From: Candidatus Hodarchaeota archaeon
GTDB lineage: Archaea; Asgardarchaeota; Heimdallarchaeia; Hodarchaeales; Hodarchaeaceae
Assembly: GCA_016839815.1 (NCBI GenBank)
Contig: JAEOTM010000204.1
Coordinates: 49,640 to 113,639 of the forward strand
Direction: 5' to 3'
Length of the DNA stretch: 64,000 nucleotides
Made by a program: the position numbers and the translations under genes
Notes under the pieces: model-generated
Databases searched by the model: none
Told to the model about the DNA's origin: nothing
The model's input: only the letters and a program-made list of their open reading frames with translations
Shown here: positions 45,149-56,100 of the stretch, piece by piece
Numbering within the stretch: the stretch's first letter is position 1
Layout: each line of letters begins with the position of its first letter

Positions 45149-46852
45149 ATGACGATGAGATATAGATTAATTGTTTTTAGTTGTTTATTTTTACTAGTGT
45201 TTTTATCTGGAAATATCGGATACACAACTGACTTAGCTGTAGAAAATACTAGGGAATGGACTTGGTCATCAATGGAATTAATCTCAGATATAAGCAATTT
45301 TTCTTCCTATAATCCCTATATTTTTGTTGATGAAAATTTCTACATTCACGTGATATGGGGAGAACAAGATACTTACACGATTGCAGGGGATAACGATTCT
45401 TATCAGGATATAATATATCAGCGGTGGAATCTCTTTAGTGAAGAATACTATGCACCTGAACTAGTATCATCTACAACCCTTTCAACTGCTAGAGACCCCT
45501 ATTGTACAATGGATCACGATGGCAATATTCATGTATTGTGGGAGGATAACACTGTTTTCTTCAAGGATACTGGGGATTGGGACATAATTTACAGTATGTG
45601 GAATGCCTCAACCCAAGAATGGACATTTCCGCGAATGCTATCAATGGGAACCAATGATTCCTATAATCCAGTTATTTGCGTCACACCTTCTGGGGAACGG
45701 CACGTATTTTGGGATGAACGAAATATCACGAGAGAAGTATATCATAGACCTAATATTAATGGGGAATGGTTGGGAATTGAGGAAATAACTATAGAGGACG
45801 AAACCTATGATGCTGTATCGCCAAGCGCAGCAACAGATGAAGCAAACAATATACATTTGACTTGGATAGACTATTCTGACTATAGTGGAGCTGGGGAAGG
45901 GACTGGATCCATTTTTTACAAAAAATATGATAATATACTAGATTCGTGGCTAGGAACAGCTTTTATCTCAACAGAGAGTGTGGAAACTATCTATAGCCAA
46001 TCAATTGCAGTTGATTCCACAGGAAAACCCCATGTTGTTTGGCAAGATATGTCTGTCCTACCTTTAGCCGACGATGGGAATCCTGATATTTTCTATAAGA
46101 CAATGAATTCAGAGACAGCCATTTGGACATCAACTCAGGTCATTTCTACGGACAGTACAGCAAGTTGTCAACGTCCCACGTTCACAATCGATCCTTCGAA
46201 TAATATTCACGTAGTATGGGAAGATTGCACAAATTTTGGAGGAGCGGGGTTTGATTGGGACTTAGTTCATAAAATGTGGAATTCAACAGCCGAAACTTGG
46301 GGCCCTATGACCCTTTTAACACCTGAAAGTTCCGAAAATAGTATGCAGCCGCACATATCCTGTGACAGATTCGGTTTTCTTTATCTAATCTGGGATGATC
46401 AGATGGATGTGAGTGGGGCAGGAACCGATGCTGATATCTTTTACAAATATTTAGCTGGAGAGCCTTCAAAACCAATACTTAGTTCTATCAACCAAAATCC
46501 CAATAAACCCTTGGAGATAGCCCTTCAGTGGACGGATTCCTTAGCAGCAGTAAATTACAAAGTGTATCGGGAAAATTCTTTAATCACTTCCCCAACAGGG
46601 TTAACACCGCACGTGACTGTCACTGAAAGCGAGTATACCGATACTCTCACAACAAGTGGAACGTTCTATTATGCGATAAGCGCGACAAATGACTTTGGGA
46701 TGAGTGAATTATCTAATGTTGAATTTATCACGGTAACTATTACTACTACAGATCAAACTAGTACCACCTCACCTGGAGGTACCTTTGGTTTTACTTTTCT
46801 AATTCTGATTACTGGGTTGCTGTTTTTATCCCGAAAGAAGAAGAAAAAGTAA
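45149..46852 (+). CDS. Surface-anchored BNR/sialidase-like propeller protein
   Basis: 567 residues. A signal segment (RLIVFSCLFLLVFLSGNIG) leads to about six repeats each holding IHVIWGEQD, WxxxxD or VWEDxxxxxxGAGxDWDxxxK-type units and DxxxNIHVxW strands, as in beta-propellers with Asp-box-like turns. Residues ~445-540 look like a fibronectin-type module (KPILSSINQNPNKPLEIALQ). Then Thr/Ser-rich TTDQTSTTSPGG, a helix (FGFTFLILITGLLFL) and the tail SRKKKKK. It is probably a carbohydrate-binding or sensing surface protein; catalytic sialidase residues are not seen. Confidence 0.75.
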   Translation: MTMRYRLIVFSCLFLLVFLSGNIGYTTDLAVENTREWTWSSMELISDISNFSSYNPYIFVDENFYIHVIWGEQDTYTIAGDNDSYQDIIYQRWNLFSEEYYAPELVSSTTLSTARDPYCTMDHDGNIHVLWEDNTVFFKDTGDWDIIYSMWNASTQEWTFPRMLSMGTNDSYNPVICVTPSGERHVFWDERNITREVYHRPNINGEWLGIEEITIEDETYDAVSPSAATDEANNIHLTWIDYSDYSGAGEGTGSIFYKKYDNILDSWLGTAFISTESVETIYSQSIAVDSTGKPHVVWQDMSVLPLADDGNPDIFYKTMNSETAIWTSTQVISTDSTASCQRPTFTIDPSNNIHVVWEDCTNFGGAGFDWDLVHKMWNSTAETWGPMTLLTPESSENSMQPHISCDRFGFLYLIWDDQMDVSGAGTDADIFYKYLAGEPSKPILSSINQNPNKPLEIALQWTDSLAAVNYKVYRENSLITSPTGLTPHVTVTESEYTDTLTTSGTFYYAISATNDFGMSELSNVEFITVTITTTDQTSTTSPGGTFGFTFLILITGLLFLSRKKKKK

Positions 46853-46921
46853 AAGCAAAATATGAAGATCAAAATCTTGAGACTGAAGGTGAGTGAATAT
46901 GAAAATAGATCGCTTTGAAAG

Positions 46922-47055
46922 AAAAGTCCACCAGACATAAGACCAGAATTTCTCAAAAAAACACGAACACATGCTATGAGACTCCTGAAGGCTATTTCTT
47001 CTTCTTAGAAGAAGCAAACGAGAGGACTGACCCTTTCCACACTAATAGCCTAAGA
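46922..47055 (+). repeat. Interspersed repeat, copy K
   Basis: AAAAGTCCACCAGACATAAG, then GACTCCTGAAGGC, a strong hairpin CTTCTTC/GAAGAAG, AAACGAGAGGACTGACCC and TTTCCACACTAATAGCCTAAG. The right part is lost. Confidence 0.85.
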
Positions 47056-47163
47056 TATCTTTCTTTCTCTCTTCCTCTAACATCTTATTGAGCGTTGATT
47101 TCCAATAAACGTTTTTTGCACCATTTTTAGCAGTATTTAGTGCATGAGAAGAAAGAGTGAGGG

Positions 47164-50100
47164 TTAATCACGATTTCTTATCTTTTGTATAAGATCTCGG
47201 ATAGCATCTCTCTTCTTTATTCCAACAAATGCCACTGGTATTGAAAATAATACCAATAAACCGATTAAAATCGCATTCGAACCAGAAGCAGGATCATTCG
47301 GATCATTTGGGTCAGAGTCAAGTTCATATTCCCGTAGATTGGAGTAACCATCATCGTCTGCATCCAGCTCTGCATCATTAATAAGAGGGTTCAATCTGTT
47401 TCTAACTTCCCAGCCATCAGGCATTCCATCATTATCGGTGTCCCAAATCTGGGGGTTGGTTCCATGTGTGAATTCTTCATAGTTAGATAACTCATCTACA
47501 TCTGGATCTAAAGCGGAATCATTGTTCAATGGATTAAGAGAGTTGAAGACTTCCCAACCATCAGGGATCAGATCGGCATCAGAATCGGCATTTTGAGGAT
47601 TAGTTCCTTCATAGAATTCATCTAAATTGAATAGCTCATCATTGTCCGCATCTGAGTAACTGTCGTTAAGAATGGGATTGAGAGAGTTTAGAACTTCCCA
47701 CTCATCAGGCATACCATCATCGTCAGTATCGGCCTTTTGTGGATTAGTTGAAGCATTATATTCCTCAATATTCAGTAATCCATCCATATCAGGATCAAGA
47801 TTGGCATCATTGGCCCGTGGATTAAGACTGTGGCGAACTTCCCAACCATCAGGCATTCCATCGTTATCTGTGTCACTATCAGTGGCATTGGTAGAATAAT
47901 CATATATTTCATTGAAATCAAAGAGTCCATCTCCATCAGTGTCATTATTATTTGGATTAGAATTATAGACATTGATTTCGGTCCAATCTGCAACACCATC
48001 TTCGTCAGCATCGGGAAAAACCTCGATATCATAATGCATTATTGATGTAGAATTCATAAGACCTACATTGTCATAACTGATAACATAGTAATAGATGATA
48101 TTTGTTGGTGTTTCAGGAATTATCTTAATAAAGGTAGCACTGAACGCAGTCCCACCGGAGAGTTGCATTGGCATTTCAATCCAGGAATTTCTATCATAGG
48201 ATATATACAATGTTGTTCCAGACATATTTAATTGAACATTGTCTTCTACATGCACCTCTATTGGCACTTCAGCTGGCTGAGGGATACTATTTCCAACTGG
48301 AACCTGAACAAACGTTATGGTGGGGGCTAAACCATCTATCATATACGTAGTACTTGTTGAATTCCTAGACTGTCCAATTGTATCAATTGCATTAATTAAG
48401 TATTCTACATTAGCATTTATGCTAATTGGATCGATAGATGCTTGGAATGCTCCATTCTCTAAACTCATTGTTTTACTATGGAAAAAACCATTTATCCAGT
48501 AATATAGTTTAACAGCCCCAATACCATAGTCATCCGTAATAAAGGCTGTTACAGTGACTCGCGTGTTGAGAGGAATCTCTGCAGGAAAGTGGGTAACAAA
48601 TAGAATCTCGGGCTGAGTATCAATTACATAATAACGAACTATAGAGCTCGACGTTAATCTATTTAAATCGCTTGCTTCGATGTAATAAGCAACTACTCCA
48701 CTAGAGATAGCAGGAATATCAGCATAAAACCTACCTGTAATCATATCACCACTTTCTAGTATCATAGCTTGACTAAACCAAGTAATTTCATCTGTAGAAT
48801 AGAATAATCTGGGAGTATGGAGTCCATTATTATCTGAAATTTCAGTATAAACCCTTGGGGATACAAATTGTGAAACAGGATCGAAATCTGTTACTCCACT
48901 AATAGTAGGATACACTCCATCAGTATAATATGAAAGGACACCACTACTAGAGGTACGATTCGCCATATCTGAAACAAAAATGTAATAATCAACATTACCA
49001 TCCATGGAGGAGGCTGGAATTTCTGCGAAGTAATCGGGTTCAATATCAAATTCGAAAGAATAAAAGAAAATATCATCATTTTCTGTATCACGAATCTCAA
49101 TCCGCCATTGCTCATATACGATATTCGCCCAGTTAAATTCAGGAATATACCCTGTCCCTAGGATCGTAGAGGAATAAAACTGTTCCCAAATACCAGTATC
49201 AATTCGGAATCCCCAGAGTGTCACAGCGATTGTATCCGCATCACTGGAATAGGTATACACTGAAAGGCGAGAGAGGGGTCCACTGGCATATTCTGCGGAA
49301 ATTACTTCATTATAAAATGTCCCTGATATGGGATTACGACCAGTGATAGTATGCATCCCAGCAGAAATGAAATCAACAGTGTTCCAAGTAGATCCATCAA
49401 AGGTATAGAAGAGTGTCACATTTCGGAAGGGATTTTTGTCTTCAATAGTGCTGTATATACTTATAATATCGAGTAGGTTAGAATTTGAAGGAGATTGAAC
49501 GATATAACTGATATTGGGATCAACTCCGTCAGAATAATACTGATAAGTGCCACTTACTGTAGATTGAAGGAAAGTATCTAACACACTTACAGAATATGTT
49601 ACGTTGGTATCGATTAACGTACTCGGAATAATTCCTTGATATGCACCATCTTGGAATGTCATCACAGATGAATGGTTGGTATCATCATAATAATAGTACA
49701 ATGATACATTGAAGATCCCATAGTCGTCACTTGCAAAGACATAGACAGTTACCGGGATATCTGACCGAACATAATCATAAGAAAGATTAGTACTAGAAAT
49801 TACGGGTTTATAATCAATCAGAGAATTAATTGGAGAAGATTGGTTAGTCCAACCGAGTTCGTCTATAATAGTAACATAATAAGATAACGCAAGATCCCCA
49901 GATGATGCAGGTAATAATCCAGAGTAAGTACCAAGGTTCGTTGACTGATTCTGGAGTATCATTTGAGTTTGATACCATGTGGAATTATCATAGGTGTAAA
50001 AGAGGGTTACAGACATATTAGCATTGATAACCGCATCAGAAATCGTAGTATAAACAATATCTCCTGATCCACTAATTCTTGTAGAGTTGGTAAGACTGAC

Positions 50101-53100
50101 AATTTGGGGGACAGATCGGTCAATGTAATACGTATACGTTCTAATAAGACTCACACTTGGAATTACAGTTACATTTAACCATACATCCAATAATCCTTCA
50201 GATTTAGCAGAGGTATTTAGCGTGTGTACAAACAAATCACCACTAGTATTGGTCATGTTAATCCAACTACCCCCTTGATCAAAACTAATTTCTATAAGAC
50301 TGGTGTTTGGAGTAATCAAAAATTCAAAGTCAACTAATATTGTTCCATTAAGGACTGAATGTTCAGCTGGAGATTGTAAATTAATGGTGACATCGAGAGT
50401 AAGATATGTCGATGTTGAGGATGTGACAATTAGTCCACTTAGATCTTCTACGTATATATAATAATACACGGTCGTTTCTAATACAGAAGCTGGAATTATG
50501 CCCAAAAAACTCCCATTTTGGATGGTTCCTGATTGCTTTACCATTTGTGTATTGAACCAAGAAGAATTATCAAATGAGTAGTAAAGAAAAGTCAGTGATT
50601 CATTAATTCCTCCTCTATCTGAAATTACTGCCTCAATAACAATTGGATCAATAGCAGGAGCAATATTTACTTCAGTAATATTGTGAAAGGTAGGACTAGT
50701 ACCATCAATAACATAGGAATAATAATTACTTTCCGCAAAGTTACCTGCTACATCAAATGATTGAATGTAATATGTAATATTCGTATCTTGGCCAAATCCA
50801 GGAATCTGGGCTCCAAAATCTAATAATGCGTCATATTCATACGAGTAATAGAAGTAATCATTACCCTCAGAATCATACATTTGGATTCTCCATTGATCAT
50901 AGATGGGAGTTGCCCAATTAAATTCCGGAATATATCCATTGGAGAGGGAACTGCCAGTATAGAACTGTTCCCAAGTACCAGAATCGATTCTCATACCCCA
51001 AAGAGTGACTGATATTGTATCACTGTCAGCTGAATATACATAGATTAATAATCGTTCGATAGGTCCACCAACATCATGATCGATTATTTGAGTTGTTCCT
51101 GATGCGAAATTACCTGTAGGAGGGTTTCTGCCATTAATGGTTACGGGTACGGATTGATTCATATCAAGGGAAATCCAGCTGGAACCATTAACAGAATAGA
51201 TGAGGGTTCTATTTACGAGGGTGTTATTATCCTTAATAATACACGAAACCATAACAGAAGTATTGTTTATGGGATAGGCTGGAGACCTATCAATATCAGT
51301 AATGGCTGGAATTAATCCATCAATATACCGTTGATCTTGTGAGGATGTAATTTGATGACCAAAGCTGTCAAAAACGACAATGTAATATGTTAAAATCGCA
51401 TCAACATTCAATGGTGGAATGATTGCTTCAAAGTCACTTCCTTGTTGAGTAAGGGAAATACTGTTCCAAGTGGAATTGTAGGTATAATATAGTGTTGCGT
51501 TGGCAAATCCAACATCATCAGTTACTTCCAGCAATACGTACATATTCATAGAGCTACTAGGATAGGTGGGAGTCAAGGAAATATTCTGAATTACAGGAAT
51601 GAAATCAACTCGATATGAAAAATTTCCAGAATAAGCACGAAGCTCACTAATATCTGTAGCGGAAATATAATAATAGACTCTTGATTGACTGGTAGCAGGA
51701 GACACACCTTGATATATTCCAAAGGTATCATTTCCTGAGATAAAAGACATTGGAGATTGATAATAAGTTAAATTATTATATGTATAAATCAGAAGAACGC
51801 TACTATTATCAACACCTAGTCCATCTATTACCGTTGCATTAATCACAGCAGAATCAAGTTGGGAAGTGTCCATAACTTGAGTAATATCATTTATTTGAGG
51901 CGCACCCCCATCAACAAGATAGGTATAAAGGCCTGACAATGCTGAATTATTTGCTAGATCAGTTGCTTCAATATAATATTCGACTGTGGTATCTGCGGGA
52001 GCAACTGGAATTGTGACTGAGTAGCCAGTAATCAATATTGATGAGAGAAAATCGAGATAGTTAATGTAGTTGTCAGCAACAGGGTCATTTCCAGTACCCC
52101 AACCCCCATCAATAGAGGTTAGAGTATCTACCAAAATAGGTGAATTTTTGTATCTATACTCTAACATTGATATGCCGTTGGCATTTTGAAGGATTTCAGT
52201 GTATCTTTGTTGTGAAATAGGAAGATTATATAACCAACCATGATCGGTATAACCCCAAGAATTAAAATCAGAAGCTGACAATGTATTTCCTCCCCAGGGA
52301 GAACCACTTATGAAAGGATGACTCGATTCTAAGATCGTTTCGACATTGGAGAATGCTGTTTGAGAATAATCCGTTCCCAGAAAGTCAATATCAGCTTGAG
52401 AACCACTATTACCTCCAACTCGAATTGAAACTACCAATGGTGAATTATCAAGAGCTTGAGCAACCACGGTAAGTCCACTTCTTAAGTAAGCGTAGTTTGA
52501 CCAGTTGGGTTCAAGAATAAGAATTCTATACTGTGATAGAGTAAAAGTGGTAATAGTCGAGAATTGAAGTTCTGTTATTGAGTCAAAAGTATATCCGTTT
52601 CGGGTTAAATATGAGGTGTCCTGTCCATGAGAGATAAGTAAGACATCGGTTGTAGGATTCCCCGCATCAATTCCAATGCTACCATTCATGATAAGAGAAT
52701 TCCAAATGCCAGAATTCATCCGATAGTATAATGTAACGTTCCTCATTTCGTTAACATCATCAATTTCAGTAACTACTGTTACATTTCGCAGATAGTTGGG
52801 ATAGGCTGGAATAGTTTGGACAGTCTGAAATATGGGGGAAAGCCCATCAGAGAAATACGAAAAATCGCTAATATTGAGATTATGACCGAAACTGTCTATG
52901 ATAATAAATGTGAGATTCACCATGCTATCAATTCCCGTAGCAGGGATTGTAGCCTCATACAAACCACTATTTTCAGTCATATTAATTGTTCCTGATGAAC
53001 CAGTATATTCATAGTATAACTGCACAGAACTGAGATTGGAATCATCGGTAATGTTTACCTTTATTGTTGGAGATGAAGAAGGATTAGGATAGAGAGGGAT

Positions 53101-56100
53101 GATCATAACTTCATTGAGAATGGGTACATGATCTATGGTGTAGTTAAATGTTAATGTTTGGTTTGTTAAACCGCTTATATCTGAAGCGTTAATATAATAG
53201 TAAACACCAAGATTACTAGTTGCATGAAAATTACCAGTGTAAGTGCCAGTGATGTTTGATCCTGAAGTAAGCATCATCAGAGTATTAAACCAGGTTAGTT
53301 GATCGTAAGAGTAATACATTATCACTTGGCTTGTATTCACAGCTAGGTTATCAGTGACGGTGATATTTATTGGAGCATTGGTTAGTTCAGATACAGTGGA
53401 TATGATGGTAATATTTGACCAGCTTGGGGCATCAGCATCTGTAAAGTAACTGAAAAGAGAGGAATTGCCTTTGTTTCCCACATAATCAAATGCTTCTATA
53501 TAGAACTGGACAGTTGAACTAGAATACGTAGCAGGAATTGTGGTCGAATACTGTGGTTGAGAATCGTATTCATATGAATAGTAGAAATAATCATTACTTT
53601 CGGAATCATAAATTTGGATACGCCATTGGTCATATATTGGAGTTACCCAGTTAAATTCAGGTAAATTTCCAGTACCACGAGATCCAGAATAATGAAACTG
53701 TTCCCAAACCTCAGTATCCATTCGGAATCCCCAAAGAGTCACGTACAAAGTGTCAGAATCAGAAGAATATACATAAAGGGAAAGACGTTTGAGATCTCCA
53801 GAAGCGTAATCTGCTGTCTGAGTAATGCCGTAATATTCCCCTGAGGTAGGATCTCTTCCTGTTACAGTACTGGCTTGTGGGAGAGAGACGTTTAATCCAA
53901 TCCAAGTCCCATTAGTTGTATAATATAAAGTACTGTTGGAAATATTTTGATTATCAAATAGATCTACATTTACGGTAACATTATCGGTATAGGCCGGAAA
54001 TAAGGGGAAGTAGCTGATATTTTCAACTCTGGGTAGCAATCCATCTACATAAAATAATTGAGTTGAAGAATTTACCATATGACCAAATGAATCAACAACA
54101 GAGACATAATAGGAGACTTGAGTATCCATATTTGTGAATCCAATAGTTCCTGTAAATTGATTGCTGACATTAACCATTGGAGTTTGTTGCCAAGTAGTAT
54201 TGTAATAGTAATAGAGAACTACTTGATTAAGTCCAACTTCCTCGGTAATATTTGCATAAATATTAACATCTGTAAGGGTAGAGGGATAAAGAGGTTCAAT
54301 ATGATCAAGAATTACAACGGGTACGTGATCAATTGTATAATTGAGAATAGAGGAGATATTTGATCGGCCACTTAGATCAAAGGCTTGTACATAATAATAT
54401 ACTATACTCTGACTAGTAGAGGGAGAATTACCATTAAAGGTACCGTTAAGTGTATCACCCATAATTAGGCTCATACCTGTTGAAAACCAACTGCTGTTAT
54501 CATAAGAGTAAAACAAAAGGACGTTACTTGAATCAACACCGAAATTATCAGTTAATGTTACATTAATGGGTGTACTGAATAATTCTGAAACTATCTCGAT
54601 CTCTGTAAGATTATATATTTGGGGAGAAACAGCATCAGTATCAAAAATTGTTTGATTTGATTCACCTATAATATCTGCTTGATCATAAGCAGTAACAAAG
54701 TAATTTACTTGAATGGCTTGGTTAAGTGCGGGGATAGCTGCTTCCCAAGACCCTAGATTGAAGATCATGGAGAGATTCGTCCATGAAGAACCAGCATTCG
54801 TAGAATAGGATAAACTAGCATTTTGAATACCACTTGAATCAGTGATAGTAGCTTGGACAAGAACAGGTGCATCAGCATTTGGTTGTGTTGGTGAGTGAGT
54901 TATACTGATAAAGCTTGGAGCTAGTCCATCAGAGTTATAAGTAAAATTTGACGAATTTATTTGATGACCAAACGTATCAGTTATGGAAATGAAATAGTTG
55001 ACATTTGTATCGTTAATGGTGGCAGGGATGGTTGCCTGATATACCCCCTGATTCAAATTCATACTCATCTGATCCCAAGTAGCATTACTATTGTAATACA
55101 GGATTACAGATGAGATGCCATTATCATCACTTACTGTTGCGTTAATAGTAACTGATTGATTAGCGTGAGGGTAAGTAGGAATTGTTAACTGAGAATTCAA
55201 GGAGGGAATATGATCTACTAGATAGGAGAAGTTACCAGAAGTTCCTTGTAGACCAGAGAGATCTATGATCTGAATATAATAATTTACATTTGACTGTGTT
55301 GTAGCGGGTGAGACTGCTTGATATACAGCATAGGTCTCATTTCCAGATATCAATGTCATCGAAGTTTGATAGAATGTAGTATTATCATACGTGTAGATGA
55401 GAAGAGCAGTAGTATTGTCTAAAGCCCAATTATCGCTAATTGTGGCGTTAATAGTAAGAGAATCATATTCTGACACAACTGTCGTTTCAGTTACATTGCT
55501 TATTTGGGGAATAGAACCATCAGAAAAGTAAGAATAGGTTTCAGAGACAGCAGAAATATTAATCATATCCGTAGCATTGATATAATATTGGACGAGAGTA
55601 TCTGCAGGAGCTGGAGGGATGATCCCCTGAAAACTTGGTGTTAATTGATAATAGGTATAATTAAGATAGTTAATAAAATTATCAGCCACAAAGTCGTTTC
55701 CACTTCCCCAACCACCATCAATAGATGTTAAAGTATCAAGCAAAACCCAAGAGTCTTTATACATGTATTCGTACATGGATATTCCATCGGTATTTTGAAG
55801 GATTTCTGTATATCCTTCTTGAGAGGAGGGAAGGTTGTAGAACCATCCATGATCTGTACTACTCCATGAATTAAAATAAGTGGTTAATAAATTATGTCCT
55901 CCCCATGGTAAGCCTGTGATTAAAGGATGGTTTCCATCAACGAACGATTCAGCGTTATGGGTGACACTTCTATCATAATCAGTTCCTAAAAAGTCTATAT
56001 CAGCTTGCGAGTTCTGATTCCCAGCAACACGAATGGATACTATTAGAGAATGATTATCAAGTGCTTGATTAACAACAGTGAGCCCACTACGAAGGTATGA

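Noticed and set aside
47672..49115. Several short frames opposite or within the giant surface gene
   Set aside because: They come from the periodic codon pattern of the calcium-binding and Ig-like repeats and lack start signals.
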